Assembly (NCBI GenBank): GCA_964016885.1
Contig: OZ024740.1
Coordinates: 1,846,095 to 1,910,094, forward strand
DNA from: Eledone cirrhosa
Lineage: Eukaryota; Mollusca; Cephalopoda; Octopoda; Eledonidae
Direction of reading: 5' to 3'
Length of the DNA stretch: 64,000 nt
Shown piece by piece: positions 1 through 10,527 of the stretch; the first letter of the stretch is position 1, and each line of letters opens with the position of its first letter. The notes under the pieces are model-generated. The model did not search any database, was not told the origin of the DNA, and worked only from the letters and a program-made list of their open reading frames with translations. A program made the translations under genes and the position numbers.

Positions 1-1799
1 TGAAGAGTTGAGGGCCCTTGAATCCCAGGCTATTGCAATACCTGCTCCTTATTCTAGATGTGGAAGACGGGACCTTTGGCACCACACAGTGACGTCCTGT
101 TCGACGGTTGGTCCAGCTCCCAATGTCAAATTTTGGTGCTAGTCCCTCCAGGATTTTCCACATGTAGATCACTGCGTATCTCTCCCGTCTTCGCTCCAAG
201 GAGTAGAGGTTCAGTTCCTTCAGCCTCTCCCAGTAGCTTGTCTCCCTCATCTTGGCAATCCTCTTGGTGTAGCTTCGCTGGATTGCCTCAAGCTCCGTGG
301 TTAGTTTGACACTATGGGGTGACCACAGCTGGGAGCAGTAGTCCAGGCGGCTTAGGACAAAAGTCCTCCACAGTGTCAACATGGTGTCTCGATCTCTTGT
401 AAGGAAAGTCCTCAAGATCCAGCCAGCGAATCGTCTACATGCTGTCGCCACCTTCATGATGTGTGAAGAAAAAGATGCATCATCGCTCATGTCTATGCCC
501 AGGTCTTGTATCGATTTTGACACGTGGATATCGGTCCCTCCTGGTCCTGTGTAGCTGTGTTCCGCTATATTTGTGTTTGTGTTTGCAGGTTTGTATTGTA
601 GGGCTTGGAATTTGCCAGCATTAAACTGCATGTTGTTTTCTTCCGCCCATCTGTATATGGCATCCAGATCCTGCTGTAAGAGGGCAGCGTCAGCCGGGTT
701 TTTGATTGCCTGTGCTACCTTAGTGTCATCAGCATAGCTAGTGAGGGATGTTGTTGCATGCACCACAGAGGGCATGTCTGAGAGAGCCACCAAAAACAGT
801 AGTGGTCCCAGGACTGTCCCCTGGGGCACCCCACTTGTTATCGGTGTTTCCCTCGAGAGGGCCCCATTTGCTGCGACTGCCTGGCTTCTGTCCCTTAGGA
901 AGCCATGCAGCCACTCACCTACTTTTCCAGTTATGCCGAGTCCGTGTAGTTTGTGACATATCATTCTGTGGTCGACCTTGTCAAAGGCCTTCGCAAAGTC
1001 AAGATATATCACGTCTACATGTGAGCTGTCTAGTAGTTGTCTCAGTACCCAGTCGTAGTGATGTAGCAGCTGTGTAAGGCAGCTTCTTCCTGGGCGGAAG
1101 CCATGTTGCGTGCTAGTCAGGCGGTCATTTTCTTCGAGGAAAGTGATTAGTTTCTTTCTGACGACTCGCTCCATGACTTTACTGATATGCGACGTCAGGG
1201 AGACTGGCCTATAGTTCTTGGCCTCCGCTCTACTACCTCCTTTATGGATAGGGCATATTGTGCCTTCTTTCAGCTCCCTGGGTAGTACACCGCTAGCCAA
1301 GGAGCTTCTGAAGAGCATCTTCAGTGGAGTTGCTAAGGCCCGCTTACATATTTTTAGGAGAACTGCTGGGAATCCATCAGGTCCAGCAGCCGAGTCTGTT
1401 CTAATTTCATCAATGGCGTACACCACATCCTCCTCCGTTATGTCTATGTGGTTGATGGTTGCCATTTCTTGATGTAGTGTTGTGGCATCAAAGAACTCCT
1501 CTGGCTTCGTTATTTGCATGTGCCTCAGTGGACATGTGAAGACACTTTTATACTGTTCGTTCAGTATTTCACATATCTCTTGGGGATTTTCGGTTAATGA
1601 ACCGTCCGTGTGGAAGAGTGGTCCAATCTTGCAGTGTACTGAGGCAGTTTCTTTTGCAAATTTAAAGAAGGCCTTAGGGTTTGTTTTAATGTTTTCTATG
1701 GCCCTGTTCTCTTTCCTTGCCCTCTCATTCTCATGTGAAAGCTTGAGTGCAATCTCGGTGTCAAGTAGTGCACGTTTCAAATAGGATTCCTTCTTGTTT
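1..1799 (-). pseudogene. LINE reverse transcriptase domain, open to the window edge
   Basis: Reading the minus strand from about 1799 to base 1 gives roughly 600 codons without a stop. The frame starts in an A-rich stretch just after the endonuclease frame and has no Met start of its own. Visible RT blocks in order are AGPDGFPAVLLK, NYRPVSLTSHISKVMERVV, QHGFRPGRSC, VIYLDFAKAFDKVDH (first catalytic Asp), TSGVPQGTVLGPLLF, and SYADDTKV. The YADD catalytic codons lie at 725-736. The C-terminal part has the long basic helix region seen in CR1/Jockey RTs. The protein would reverse-transcribe the element RNA at a nicked target site. It is disconnected from the endonuclease by a one-base frame change at about 1785-1808, where a TAG sits just upstream in the RT frame. 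The true C-terminus is outside the window. Confidence 0.9.
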
Positions 1800-2859
1800 T
1801 GTTTTGTTGACTATTCAACTGGTTTGAGAGTTTAGTTCTACGTCTCATAAGGATTTTCCTATCTCTGGGAATAAGATTTTTGTGTCTGTTTGCCTCTTTC
1901 TCCGGGACACACTTTTTGCATATGGTGTGTATCGTTGTCATGAAGCGTTGAAATTGTGTGTTAGTGTCTTGTGTGGCGATGTTTGCACTCCATGTTTGCT
2001 TCTGGATTTCACTCTTAATCTTCTTCCAGTCAGCCCCGTAGAAGTTAAGGCTGGATAGCGTCCCGGAGCTTCTTGGTGGTTTTGTCTCTGTTGGTTCTCT
2101 TGGACCACATATCATTAGCTCTACCAAGTTATGATCCGAGAGAATTGTTGGTGTCACCTTTACATTGTGGATGAGCACTTCGTTGTTTGTAAAACAGAGG
2201 TCCAGGACATTTTCGCCTCTTGTTGGGAGGAGTATTGCTTGCTCCATGAACAGCCTGTGTGTGAGGGCCAGCAGGGATTCCGTCTGTCTCTGTTCTATTG
2301 ACGTCATTCCAGGGAGGAGGTGGCCCTCAGGCCATTTGACCTTTGGTAGGTTGAAGTCTCCCAGCAGTAGGATGTTGAGACCCTGGTCCAGTTTGTCAAG
2401 GACCTCTTCTATCCTACTTAGGCTATCCTCAAATTTACCCTCATGACTGGGGGCATCGGGCGGCCGATATGTGACACATATTACCGTCTGTAGTTGCTTC
2501 ATATGTATTATCAGTGTGTCACAGACTGAGTTTGAATGTGTCAACAGTACAATTGGTGTGACATCTTCACGGATATACAGAGCAACCCCACCATGAGTTC
2601 TCTCCTTCCTGTCCGAACGAAATACAGTATATTTCGGTATATGTATTTCTGCATCTGCTATACTGCTTGTCAGGTGCGTTTCGGTTAGTGCCATGCATAG
2701 TGCTTGATTGCTTATGGCTAAGTCTCCCAGGTAGGAAATTTTACTCATGTTGCTGAGTTTCACCAGGCCCCTGACATTCAGCAGCAGCACTGGTGTGACT
2801 TTTTGGGTGCCAGTAATGGCTGTCGGTATGACACCTGGTCTAGTGTCAGCGGCGGCCAC
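1777..2859 (-). pseudogene. LINE endonuclease domain (exonuclease-endonuclease-phosphatase fold)
   Basis: This minus-strand frame of 360 codons is an AP-endonuclease-like domain that nicks target DNA for target-primed reverse transcription. Visible family blocks are LLLNVRGL near the N-terminus (the Asn motif), ALTETHL (catalytic Glu), GGVALYIREDV, VTYRPPDAP, LLLGDFNLP (Asp/Asn) and LSDHNLVEL (the SDH motif). The catalytic set therefore looks complete. The frame ends in NPI-stop at 1777-1779, inside what should be the linker to the RT, and the RT continues in another frame. The cause is probably a slip in the AAAAC-type repeat at 1785-1808. The start overlaps the upstream CCCH ORF by 82 bp in another frame. 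Confidence 0.88.
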
Positions 2860-3203
2860 TCTGGGTCCCTTAACTGTGGTGGTCTCGAGTGCTGGTGTGG
2901 ATGACCCTGGCTCTGGAGACGATGCAGCCAGGTCAGCTGTCCCACAATCTTCTCTGCCATCACTAAAAAATTTTTCTGATCTGCTGCTGCCATCTGTATC
3001 TCGTCGGCATGTGTGTGCCTTCTCCTTGTTGGTGCGGCACGCGCGACATCAGCATACTTCTGGAGCGGCTTATTTCGGCTTTGGCTGGGGCATGTTGCGC
3101 GAGTATGATGGGCATAGTTCGTTTGAGACCTAGGGTGGGCGAATCTGCATCCCATCCCTGTCTCTCCATGCCAGCATGTCCCGTTCTTGAAAAACTTGCA
3201 CAT
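2778..3203 (-). CDS. CCCH zinc-finger ORF upstream of the LINE endonuclease
   Basis: This 141-codon minus-strand frame starts with ATG at 3201-3203. Residues 2-23 form a Cys-x7-Cys-x8-Cys-x3-His finger (CKFFKNGTC followed by CRFAH). CCCH fingers of this kind usually bind RNA and are found in front of the endonuclease in some LINEs, either as an ORF1 or fused to ORF2. The rest is basic and low complexity, and ends in a Cys run that overlaps the endonuclease frame. The protein may be a real ORF1 nucleic-acid-binding protein. It may equally be the N-terminus of a single fused polyprotein separated by a frameshift; I cannot tell which. No signal peptide or membrane segment is visible. Confidence 0.6.
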   Translation of the reverse strand: MCKFFKNGTCWHGETGMGCRFAHPRSQTNYAHHTRATCPSQSRNKPLQKYADVARAAPTRRRHTHADEIQMAAADQKNFLVMAEKIVGQLTWLHRLQSQGHPHQHSRPPQLRDPEWPPLTLDQVSYRQPLLAPKKSHQCCC

Positions 3204-3289
3204 TATTTGGGGTTTTTTGCTCCCAGTGTCTCGGTGCTTTCTGTTCTTTCTTTGAACAGTTGTCCACTGGTCCCTCTGCGCTTGGTTCT

Positions 3290-3466
3290 CCTTATATACT
3301 TATATATATATATATATATATATATATACTTCTATATATATATATACTTATATATATATATATATATATACTTATATATATATATATATATACTTATATA
3401 TATATATATATATACTTATATATATATATATATACTTATATATATATATATATATATATATGTATA

Positions 3467-3555
<89 letters not shown>

Positions 3556-3606
3556 TTATATATATATATATATATACTTATATATATATATATATATATA
3601 TATATA

Positions 3607-3663
<57 letters not shown>

Positions 3664-3712
3664 TTATATATATATATATATACTTATATATATATATATA
3701 TATATATATATA
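3290..3712. repeat. (TA)n microsatellite with ACTTATA interruptions
   Basis: Over 400 bp are almost pure TA dinucleotide, broken at irregular spacing by single CT steps (TATATACTTATATA). The same interrupted pattern recurs at 7629-7750, 8440-8620 and 11150-11175. The YIYIYI reading frames across it are artefacts of the repeat. Confidence 0.97.
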
Positions 3713-4085
3713 ATGTATGTGTATGTATGTATGTGTATATACATATGTGTATGTGTGTGTATATGTATATCTCAGTGGATGCGACCAGATTTCAACACAG
3801 CAACAACTACAACAACAACAGCAGCAACACCAACAACAACAGCAACAACACCATCGTCTGTGTTGAATGTGTGTGTATGTATGTATTTGTATATATGCGA
3901 CAGCAATAACAGCATCAACACCATTGTCTGCAGCAACAGCAGCAGTGAAATGAAGGACAACAACAACAGCAACAACGACAACAACTACAATAACAACTAC
4001 AGCACCAACAACTGCCACCACCACCACGCTGATACCATCCACCACCACCACCACACTGACACCATCCACCACCGCCATTACCAGC
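3713..4085. repeat. TG/TA tract followed by CAA- and CAC-rich trinucleotide repeats
   Basis: 3713-3780 is a TGTA-rich tract. 3796-4012 is dominated by CAA/CAG triplets with an interrupting TG stretch at 3868-3897. 4013-4075 is CAC-rich. This looks like degenerate microsatellite DNA; no gene is supported. Confidence 0.85.
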
Positions 4086-4359
4086 GTAAAGCAAACAATT
4101 ATTATTGTTATTGTTATTATATATTATATACAAGCCGAACTGGACTGGGAAAGGTCAACAGTTGACATGATAGTGATTTTGACGATTTTGATTTTGATTT
4201 TGTATCAGTACTGTCGGTAATATATGTATATATATATGTGTTTGTGAGTGGTGTGTGTGATTGTATGCATGAATGAGTGTTGGTATGTGTGGTTGTGGTT
4301 TGTATGCATGAGTATTGGTGTGTGAGTGTTTGTGTGTGTTTTTTTTTGTTTTTTTTTTA
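4086..4359. other. AT- and TG-rich spacer
   Basis: There are short (ATT)n and GATTTT repeats at 4100-4205, then a TG-rich tract (4225-4340) ending in a T run. No gene is seen. Confidence 0.6.
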
Positions 4360-7300
4360 TGACCATGCTGTAAAATGGAGGGGTAGAGAGGGCCCTTGAG
4401 TCTAGTAAGACATCTTCTCTAGTGCTGGTGGCACAAATAAAAGCACCCAGTCCATGCTGTAAAGTGGCGCTGGTGTTTGGAAGGGCATCCAACCAGTGTA
4501 TCAATGCCAAAAAGCTTATCAGCACAGCAACAAAACAGCATAGAAAAATATGAAGATGTCGCATCTCAGAGTTGCAACACTTAATGTTGGCACTCTCAGA
4601 GGTAGATCTGCTGAAATAGCGGAGATGCTGGAGAGAAGGCAGGTGGATGTGTGCTGCGTGCAAGAGGTGAGATGGAGAGGTGCCTCTGCGAGACTAGTCG
4701 TAGGCAAGCGTCTTAGCTATAAGCTATTCTGGGTAGGTAAGGATGATGGGTTAGGGGGAGTAGGCATTTTCCTGGCTGAGAAATGGATCAATAAGACAAT
4801 AGAGGTAGTTCGAGTTAGTAATCGAATAATTAAGCTTAGATTAGTTGTAGGTAGGAGACTGCTGACAATCATCTCGGTCTATGCTCCCCAAGCAGGCCTA
4901 GGCAAAGATGAGAAAGACTGCTTTTATGAGCAACTTTTGCAAACAACCACAATGACAGAGGACGGAGACATCGTTATGCTAGCAGGAGACTTCAATGGTC
5001 ATGTTGGACAGCTCCAGGATGGTTACACTGGGGTACATGGTGGGCACGGTTACGGTTCAAGAAATGAAGGAGTGAGACTTCTTGAATTTTGTGATGCGAG
5101 TACATTGACTATTTGCAACACAAACTTCCAGAAACCTGCCAATCACCTAATAACCTACAAATCTGGTGAGCACATAAGCCAGATTGACTTCCTGCTAGTT
5201 AGGCAGCGGGACAGGCAGATAGTGTCTAATACCAAGGCATACCCTGGGGAAGAATGTACCCCACAGCATAGGTTAGTTGTTAGTGATATCTCAGTAAGCA
5301 AGAGATGGAATGAGACATATAGGAAGGTGTGGAGAAGAAAGGTCTGGAAGCTAAAAGACCTTTCACTAAAATTCAAATTTAGGAAAGCCCTTCAAGATGT
5401 ATATGACGAAAAAGAAGACGATTTAGAGACGTATGACATAGATAATAACTGGAAGTTCTTACGTGACAACTTGCTGCAGGCCACTGATGAAACCTGTGGC
5501 TGGAGCAGAGCTCCAACCAGACAGAGAGTGACCTGGTGGTGGAACAGCACAGTAGATAAGGCTATTAGAGACAAAAGACTAGCATGGAAGGCTTGGAAAA
5601 AGGGTGGGAGTAGGGAAGAATATACAGCCACTAAGAGAGAAGCTAGACGTCAGGTGTACTTAGCAACCAGGGAGGCAGAGAGTAGGAGGTTTGCCAATGT
5701 TCTGCGACGGGAAGATCAGAGGCGTGCGGTGTTCCACATTGCAAGGCAGTGTGTCAATACAAATCAGGATGTTGTTGGAGATAAATGTGTCCAGGATGAT
5801 GCCGGTGTACTTAGTGTCACGAATGACCAGAAAAATGAGGCCTGGAAATGTCATTATGAGAGACTGATGAATGTGGAGAACGAATGGGAGAGAGAGAAAT
5901 TACCCTTGGTAGATCCGACAGAGGGACCAGCTATTGAGATTGACGAATATAGGGTCCAAGAGGCGATTAGGGAAATGAAAAATGGTAAGGCGGCCGGGCC
6001 ATCGGGAATAGTTGCTGAGATGCTGAAGGCATCAGGGGACGTAGGCACTAAACTGGTTGCACGCATCATCAATCAGGCTATATATGGTGGTGTCATACCC
6101 AAAGACTGGTGCAGCAGTATTCTCATAAATTGCTACAAAGGTAAAGGGGATGCTTTGGAGAGGAGCAATTATAGGGGTATAAAACTGATAGATCAGGTTA
6201 TGAAAGTGGCAGAAAGGATTTTAGCACAACTAATTAGAGAAAGGGTCAAACTAGATGAGATGCAGTTTGGTTTTGTGCCTGAGAAGAGTACAACAGATGC
6301 CCTCTTCTTGGTGAGACAAATGCAAGAGAGGTTCTTAGAGAAGAATAAGCCACTATACTTAGCCTTTGTTGACCTAGAGAAGGCCTTTGATAGGGTACCC
6401 CGATCTGTCATCTGGTGGTCCCTAAGGAAGCTAGGTGTTGAGGAATGGCTTGTGAGGACAGTGCAAACTTTGTACAGAGGTACTCTCAGTAAAGTCAGGG
6501 TAGGAATGGAGTTTAGTGAGGAATTCCAGATACAAGTAGGAGTACATCAGGGTTCGGTCCTCAGCCCACTCTTGTTCATTATAGTCCTCCAAGCCATAAC
6601 AGAGGAGTTTAAGACTGGCTGTCCATGGGAACTTCTCTATGCTGACGATCTGGCTCTTATAGCAGAATCAGTAGAGGAGCTAGAGAATAAATTCCGGCTA
6701 TGGAAACAGCAGTTGGAAGCAAGAGGACTGAGAGTAAATCTAGCTAAGACAAAAGTGTTGATGAGTAGAAAAGAGGACAAAACCCTGATTCCGTCAGGGA
6801 AATGGCCATGTTCGATATGCAGAAAAGGAACTGGCATAAATTCTATAAAATGCACACAATGCAGGTCCTGGGTACACAAGAGATGTAGCGGGATAGCAGG
6901 CAAACTAACAGGTAGGGAGAAATATGTATGCAGTAGATGTACAGGGAAATTAGACAGTAGAAGTCGCACTGATAGACACATTTTTCAAATGCGAGAGGGC
7001 GCTATAGAAGTGGTGGATAGCTTCCGGTACCTAGGAGATCAGATTAGCATGGGAGGAGGGTGTTCCGAGGCCATAGTATCTAGAATAAGGACGGGTTGGA
7101 AGAAGTTTAGGGAGCTGCTTCCTCTGTTGACGAAGAAGGGTTTCTCCCTGCGTACGAAAGGCTGGTTGTATGATGCCTGCGTGAGGAGCGCGATGCTGCA
7201 TGGTAGTGAGACATGGGCAGCAACCGCAGAGGATATGCGACGGCTGGAGAGAAATGAGGCAAGCATGCTCCGTTGGATGTGCAGTGTAAATGTGCGTGAA

Positions 7301-7632
7301 CGACCCAGCATAAATGTGTTGAGAGAGAAACTGTGTCTGAGAGGGATAGAATGTAGTGTACGGGAGAGGAGACTGAGGTGGTATGGACATGTGATGCGCA
7401 TGGAGGATGACCGATGGGTGAAGAAGTGCCAGGAAATGCCAGTTGAAGGAAGACGTGGTAGAGGTAGACCACGAAAAACATGGGCGGAGGTGGTGAGAAC
7501 AGACCTCAGATCATTGAAGCTCACGGTAGAGATGACGAGGGACCGTGACGAGTGGAGAGATGCTGTGCTGAATAAGACCCGTCCCACCCTTGCAAGCAGG
7601 GAAAAGCGGACGTAAAATGATGATGATGATAT
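4360..7632 (+). mobile_element. Near-complete RTE-like LINE with an intact polyprotein
   Basis: The element comprises a ~190-bp leader, one uninterrupted 1021-codon ORF (4550-7615) and a TGATGATGAT tail that passes into (TA)n DNA. Short-microsatellite 3' tails are typical of RTE-clade LINEs. There is almost no 3' UTR: the TAA stop lies inside the terminal motif GGACGTAAAA. The leader contains a block (about 4450-4496; GCACCCAGTCC, GTGG, GGAAGGGCATCCA) that in other copies in this window lies in the 3' UTR. The left boundary is uncertain. With an intact ORF this could be a recently active copy. Confidence 0.88.
4550..7615 (+). CDS. RTE-like LINE polyprotein: endonuclease, reverse transcriptase, PHD-like finger
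   Basis: The 1021-residue protein starts with ATG at 4550 and ends with TAA at 7613-7615. Residues about 1-230 are an AP-like endonuclease of the type often annotated 'craniofacial development protein 2-like': NVGTLRG, CVQEVRW (Glu), [18 protein letters not shown] and QHRLVVSDI (His). RT blocks include [27 protein letters not shown] (Asp608) and LLYADDLAL (YADD 697-700). Residues 754-797 form a Cys4-His-Cys3 PHD-like finger (Cys-x2-Cys-x10-Cys-x2-Cys-x4-His-x2-Cys-x14-Cys-x2-Cys) between the RT and a C-terminal region with [10 protein letters not shown] and [13 protein letters not shown]. No stop or frameshift is visible and all catalytic motifs are present. The protein presumably nicks target DNA and copies its RNA in the nucleus. 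The finger's ligand is unknown; chromatin or nucleic acid are both possible. Confidence 0.93.
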   Translation: MKMSHLRVATLNVGTLRGRSAEIAEMLERRQVDVCCVQEVRWRGASARLVVGKRLSYKLFWVGKDDGLGGVGIFLAEKWINKTIEVVRVSNRIIKLRLVVGRRLLTIISVYAPQAGLGKDEKDCFYEQLLQTTTMTEDGDIVMLAGDFNGHVGQLQDGYTGVHGGHGYGSRNEGVRLLEFCDASTLTICNTNFQKPANHLITYKSGEHISQIDFLLVRQRDRQIVSNTKAYPGEECTPQHRLVVSDISVSKRWNETYRKVWRRKVWKLKDLSLKFKFRKALQDVYDEKEDDLETYDIDNNWKFLRDNLLQATDETCGWSRAPTRQRVTWWWNSTVDKAIRDKRLAWKAWKKGGSREEYTATKREARRQVYLATREAESRRFANVLRREDQRRAVFHIARQCVNTNQDVVGDKCVQDDAGVLSVTNDQKNEAWKCHYERLMNVENEWEREKLPLVDPTEGPAIEIDEYRVQEAIREMKNGKAAGPSGIVAEMLKASGDVGTKLVARIINQAIYGGVIPKDWCSSILINCYKGKGDALERSNYRGIKLIDQVMKVAERILAQLIRERVKLDEMQFGFVPEKSTTDALFLVRQMQERFLEKNKPLYLAFVDLEKAFDRVPRSVIWWSLRKLGVEEWLVRTVQTLYRGTLSKVRVGMEFSEEFQIQVGVHQGSVLSPLLFIIVLQAITEEFKTGCPWELLYADDLALIAESVEELENKFRLWKQQLEARGLRVNLAKTKVLMSRKEDKTLIPSGKWPCSICRKGTGINSIKCTQCRSWVHKRCSGIAGKLTGREKYVCSRCTGKLDSRSRTDRHIFQMREGAIEVVDSFRYLGDQISMGGGCSEAIVSRIRTGWKKFRELLPLLTKKGFSLRTKGWLYDACVRSAMLHGSETWAATAEDMRRLERNEASMLRWMCSVNVRERPSINVLREKLCLRGIECSVRERRLRWYGHVMRMEDDRWVKKCQEMPVEGRRGRGRPRKTWAEVVRTDLRSLKLTVEMTRDRDEWRDAVLNKTRPTLASREKRT

Positions 7633-7641
7633 ATATATATA

Positions 7642-7692
<51 letters not shown>

Positions 7693-7750
7693 TTATATAT
7701 ATATATATATATACTTATATATATATATATATATACTTATATATATATAT
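7629..7750. repeat. (TA)n microsatellite with ACTTATA interruptions
   Basis: This is TA dinucleotide with periodic CT steps, directly following the LINE tail and preceding the foldback element. Positions 7751-7806 are non-repetitive sequence of unknown origin. Confidence 0.95.
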
Positions 7751-7806
7751 TTCGTTTCTGAATTTGTTTAGAAAGATTCTTTATCTGAAATCGTGTGTTG
7801 AAACCG

Positions 7807-8437
7807 ATATTGTTATACTTTGGGAGGGTCATGTTGCCAATAAGAAACACATGCACCAGTTGCTTTCACTTCAATTTATTATTATAAATTTATAAATTTC
7901 TGGTTGGTTGGTTGGTTCCACAACCATTTAGTTGTTTATATATTGTCATAGTTCTTTCGTCACACACTCTGTGATCTCTTCAGTGACTGGATATGAGTGG
8001 AACAGCAACATCACAACTTACAATTAAGGACAAAATGAAAACACACACACACATAGAACAAACAACCAACCAATAACATGTAAATAAACAAATAAATAAA
8101 TGAACATAAACATACACAGACACCCGGATGTGGTGCATGCGCAGACTGAGCACACAACACACACACAGAAACAAAATGGCGTAGGACAGAACAAAGGAGA
8201 GGCACAAAAAACAAACAAAAAAAAAACTTAAAAAAAGAAAAGAATCCCCAGTCACTGAAGAGGTCACAGAGTGTGTGACGAAAGAACTATGACTATATAA
8301 ACAACTATCTGGTTGTGGAACCAACCAACCAACCAGAAATTTATAAATTTATAAATTTATTATAATAAATTGAAGTGAAAGCAACTGGTGCGTGTGTTTC
8401 TTATTGGCAACATGACCCTCCCAAAGTATAACAATAT
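7807..8437. mobile_element. Foldback/MITE-like element with ~185-bp inverted terminal repeats
   Basis: The left arm (about 7807-7990, from ATATTGTTATACTTTGGG to CAGTGACTGG) is repeated inverted at about 8248-8437. Between them is a 257-bp A-rich, non-coding spacer with no transposase. The arms include the motif TTGGTTGGTTGGTTCCACAA and its complement. Both ends abut (TA)n sequence, so a TA target duplication cannot be defined. A second, partial copy (11177-11449) matches the right arm plus part of the spacer, which shows this is a dispersed family. I assign it to non-autonomous DNA transposons on structure only. Confidence 0.75.
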
Positions 8438-8465
8438 ATAACTTATATATATATATATATATATA

Positions 8466-8518
<53 letters not shown>

Positions 8519-8539
8519 TTATATATATATATATATACT

Positions 8540-8607
<68 letters not shown>

Positions 8608-8645
8608 AATATATATACATACATTATATATACATATATATATAC
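8438..8645. repeat. (TA)n microsatellite
   Basis: TA dinucleotide with CT and AA interruptions follows the foldback element. Confidence 0.95.
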
Positions 8646-9165
8646 ATAGCAGATACTCCACCCTGATTACACCTTCAGATTTATGCCTGTGATTATTGGG
8701 GCACTGGGGTATGTTAGTAACTGCCTCAATACAAATCTTGAGAAGCTGGGCTTCACAGAAACAGAAAGAACACAACTAGTTAGGAAACTACAAATACAAT
8801 CCATTAATGGAACAGTAAAAATATGTAAAACATTCCAAAAATTCTGCATCTAATAACTGCATATACACATGTACAATAACTGCATATACACATGTACAAA
8901 TACAAAGCATATACACATGTACAGATACAACTCAAAACATACACATCCACACATACAATAACATCCATATCGACACATGCAGACATACATACATATCTAC
9001 CTAGTTGATGTTGTGTAAATTCTCATGAGAGAGTCTTGTGTCTATGTTAGAACCCGAGTCACTCTCTATTGGGAAACATTTGTGAAATTATAAAACCAGA
9101 ACATACATATATACACACATGCATACATGCAAATATACATACACCTGTACATACGTATATACATG
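8646..9165. other. Unassigned sequence with a short tandem repeat
   Basis: Around 8850-8930 a ~23-bp unit containing TGCATATACACATGTAC occurs about three times with changes. The rest is non-coding and unrecognised. Confidence 0.5.
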
Positions 9166-9298
9166 AATGTGTGTGCTCTCTTTCTTCCCCTCTCTCTCTC
9201 TTCCCCCTCTCTCCCCCCCTCTCTCCTCTCCCTCTCTCTCTCTCCCTCTCTTTCTCCCCCTCTCTCTCGCTTTCTCCCCCTCTCTCTCTCTTTCCCTC

Positions 9299-9337
<39 letters not shown>
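9166..9337. repeat. (CT)n/CCCTCT polypyrimidine tract followed by (TA)n
   Basis: 9176-9302 is almost pure pyrimidine on the plus strand (CTCTCCCC variants), followed by (TA)n at 9303-9337. Reading frames across it are repeat artefacts. Confidence 0.95.
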
Positions 9338-9341
<4 letters not shown>

Positions 9342-10001
9342 CTCTATTAATGTACGGACAAATTTATTTAGTTCTTGTAAACATCGCCTAAACTCAACGT
9401 TTAGAACTATATACAAATTATAATTACACTTATAATATTTCTACTTATTTCCATAACAATCTTATCCACTCTGTTATCCACTTTGTTTTAATATATTGTT
9501 ATCTATAAATCATATCTATAATATTTGCTATAATTTCACTTCTTAAAATTTCTTTCACTTTAATTTTAATAATTTTTAAGTTTTGTTAAATCTTTATTTT
9601 TTATTTCTTAAATTTTTAATATATTTTCAAAATTACTTATTATTTTTTTTTTAATTTACTTATCTCATAAATTATATTTTTAAAAATTTTCCCGAATTTT
9701 TAATATTTTTAATAAAAAATTTTAATATCTTTTATTAGATTTATAACCACTAATTCAGGCTAAATATATCTTTCAACATTTATATCTTTAAGATTTAAAC
9801 TTATTTTGAAAAAATAATCTCATACTAACGAATAAATAAACAAAACTGGAGTTTTTTCCGTATTTTCCCAATTTAAAATATATAAATATAAATATTCTTA
9901 TTAACTCAGTTAACTTAATTACTTACTTTAAATATAAACCAATATCCCTCATAACTCATTAAAACAATTATCTATAACACAATATACCCATCTATCCATT
10001 T
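9338..10001. other. AT-rich sequence, nothing recognised
   Basis: This is about 660 bp of strongly AT-rich DNA with T and A runs. No ORF of note, RNA gene or repeat family is recognised. Confidence 0.5.
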
Positions 10002-10527
10002 ATCATCATCATCATCATCATCACCGTTTTACGTCCGTTCTTCCACGCTAGCATGGGTTAGACGGGTTGTCCTGTTGTGGGCAGTGTCTGGTCGGCTGAC
10101 CATGCCTTGCTCATACAGGAACTGATCTGGCTTGATTTCTACAGCTGGATGCCCTTCCTAACACCAACCTCATTTACAGTGAGTGCTGGGTGCTTTTTCG
10201 TGGCGCCTACACGTCCACTTTACAGTGTGGGCTGGGTGCTTTTTTGCCGTGGCACCTCCACGACCACCTTGCGGTGGTGGGGGGGGGGGGGGCATATTGT
10301 TTATATGCTTCAGCATGTACCCATGGGAGGTCGGGTACCCTGTATTACTGCGTGACGCCAGAAGTCACGGTCGTGTGTCATTGACTTTGAGAGGTGTAGT
10401 TGGGTAAGGTCGGCTTTTATCACCTCATCCCAAGTCATCTTGGGTCTCCCCACTCCGCGGTTTCCATCAACTTCTAGTGCTCTGCACCTTTTTATGCAGC
10501 TGTCATCCTTCATACGCATCACATTAT
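10002..10527 (-). mobile_element. 5'-truncated RTE-like LINE, 3' end only
   Basis: On the minus strand, 10522-10310 encodes the C-terminus of the RTE-like polyprotein (VMRMKDDSCIKRC, GVGRPKMTWDEV, DRDFWRHAVIQGTRP). It aligns with the last ~65 residues of the intact copy at 4550-7615. After the coding end comes a ~330-bp 3' UTR containing GGAAGGGCATCCAGCTGTAG. It finishes with GCTAGCGTGG, GGACGTAAAACGG and a (GATGAT)n tail at 10002-10023. Unlike the intact copy, this one has a true 3' UTR, so it belongs to a different subfamily. Confidence 0.85.

Larger units (their letters stand above)
1..3203 (-). mobile_element. CR1/Jockey-group non-LTR retrotransposon (LINE), cut by the left window edge
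   Basis: This is one element read on the minus strand, in the order CCCH-finger ORF, apurinic-type endonuclease, reverse transcriptase. The 3' end lies beyond base 1, and the 5' side runs into a (TA)n microsatellite at about 3290. The coding order and the RT C-terminal block (RDTMLTLWRTFVLSRLDYC) fit the CR1/Jockey group; the exact clade is an inference. The copy looks young, because the RT is open from about 1800 to the window edge. It carries at least one frameshift between endonuclease and RT, so this copy probably cannot make a full protein. Confidence 0.9.

Noticed and set aside
3260..4165. Tyr/Ile-rich plus-strand frame and Val-rich minus-strand frame
   Set aside because: They are translations of (TA)n and CAA/CAC microsatellites.
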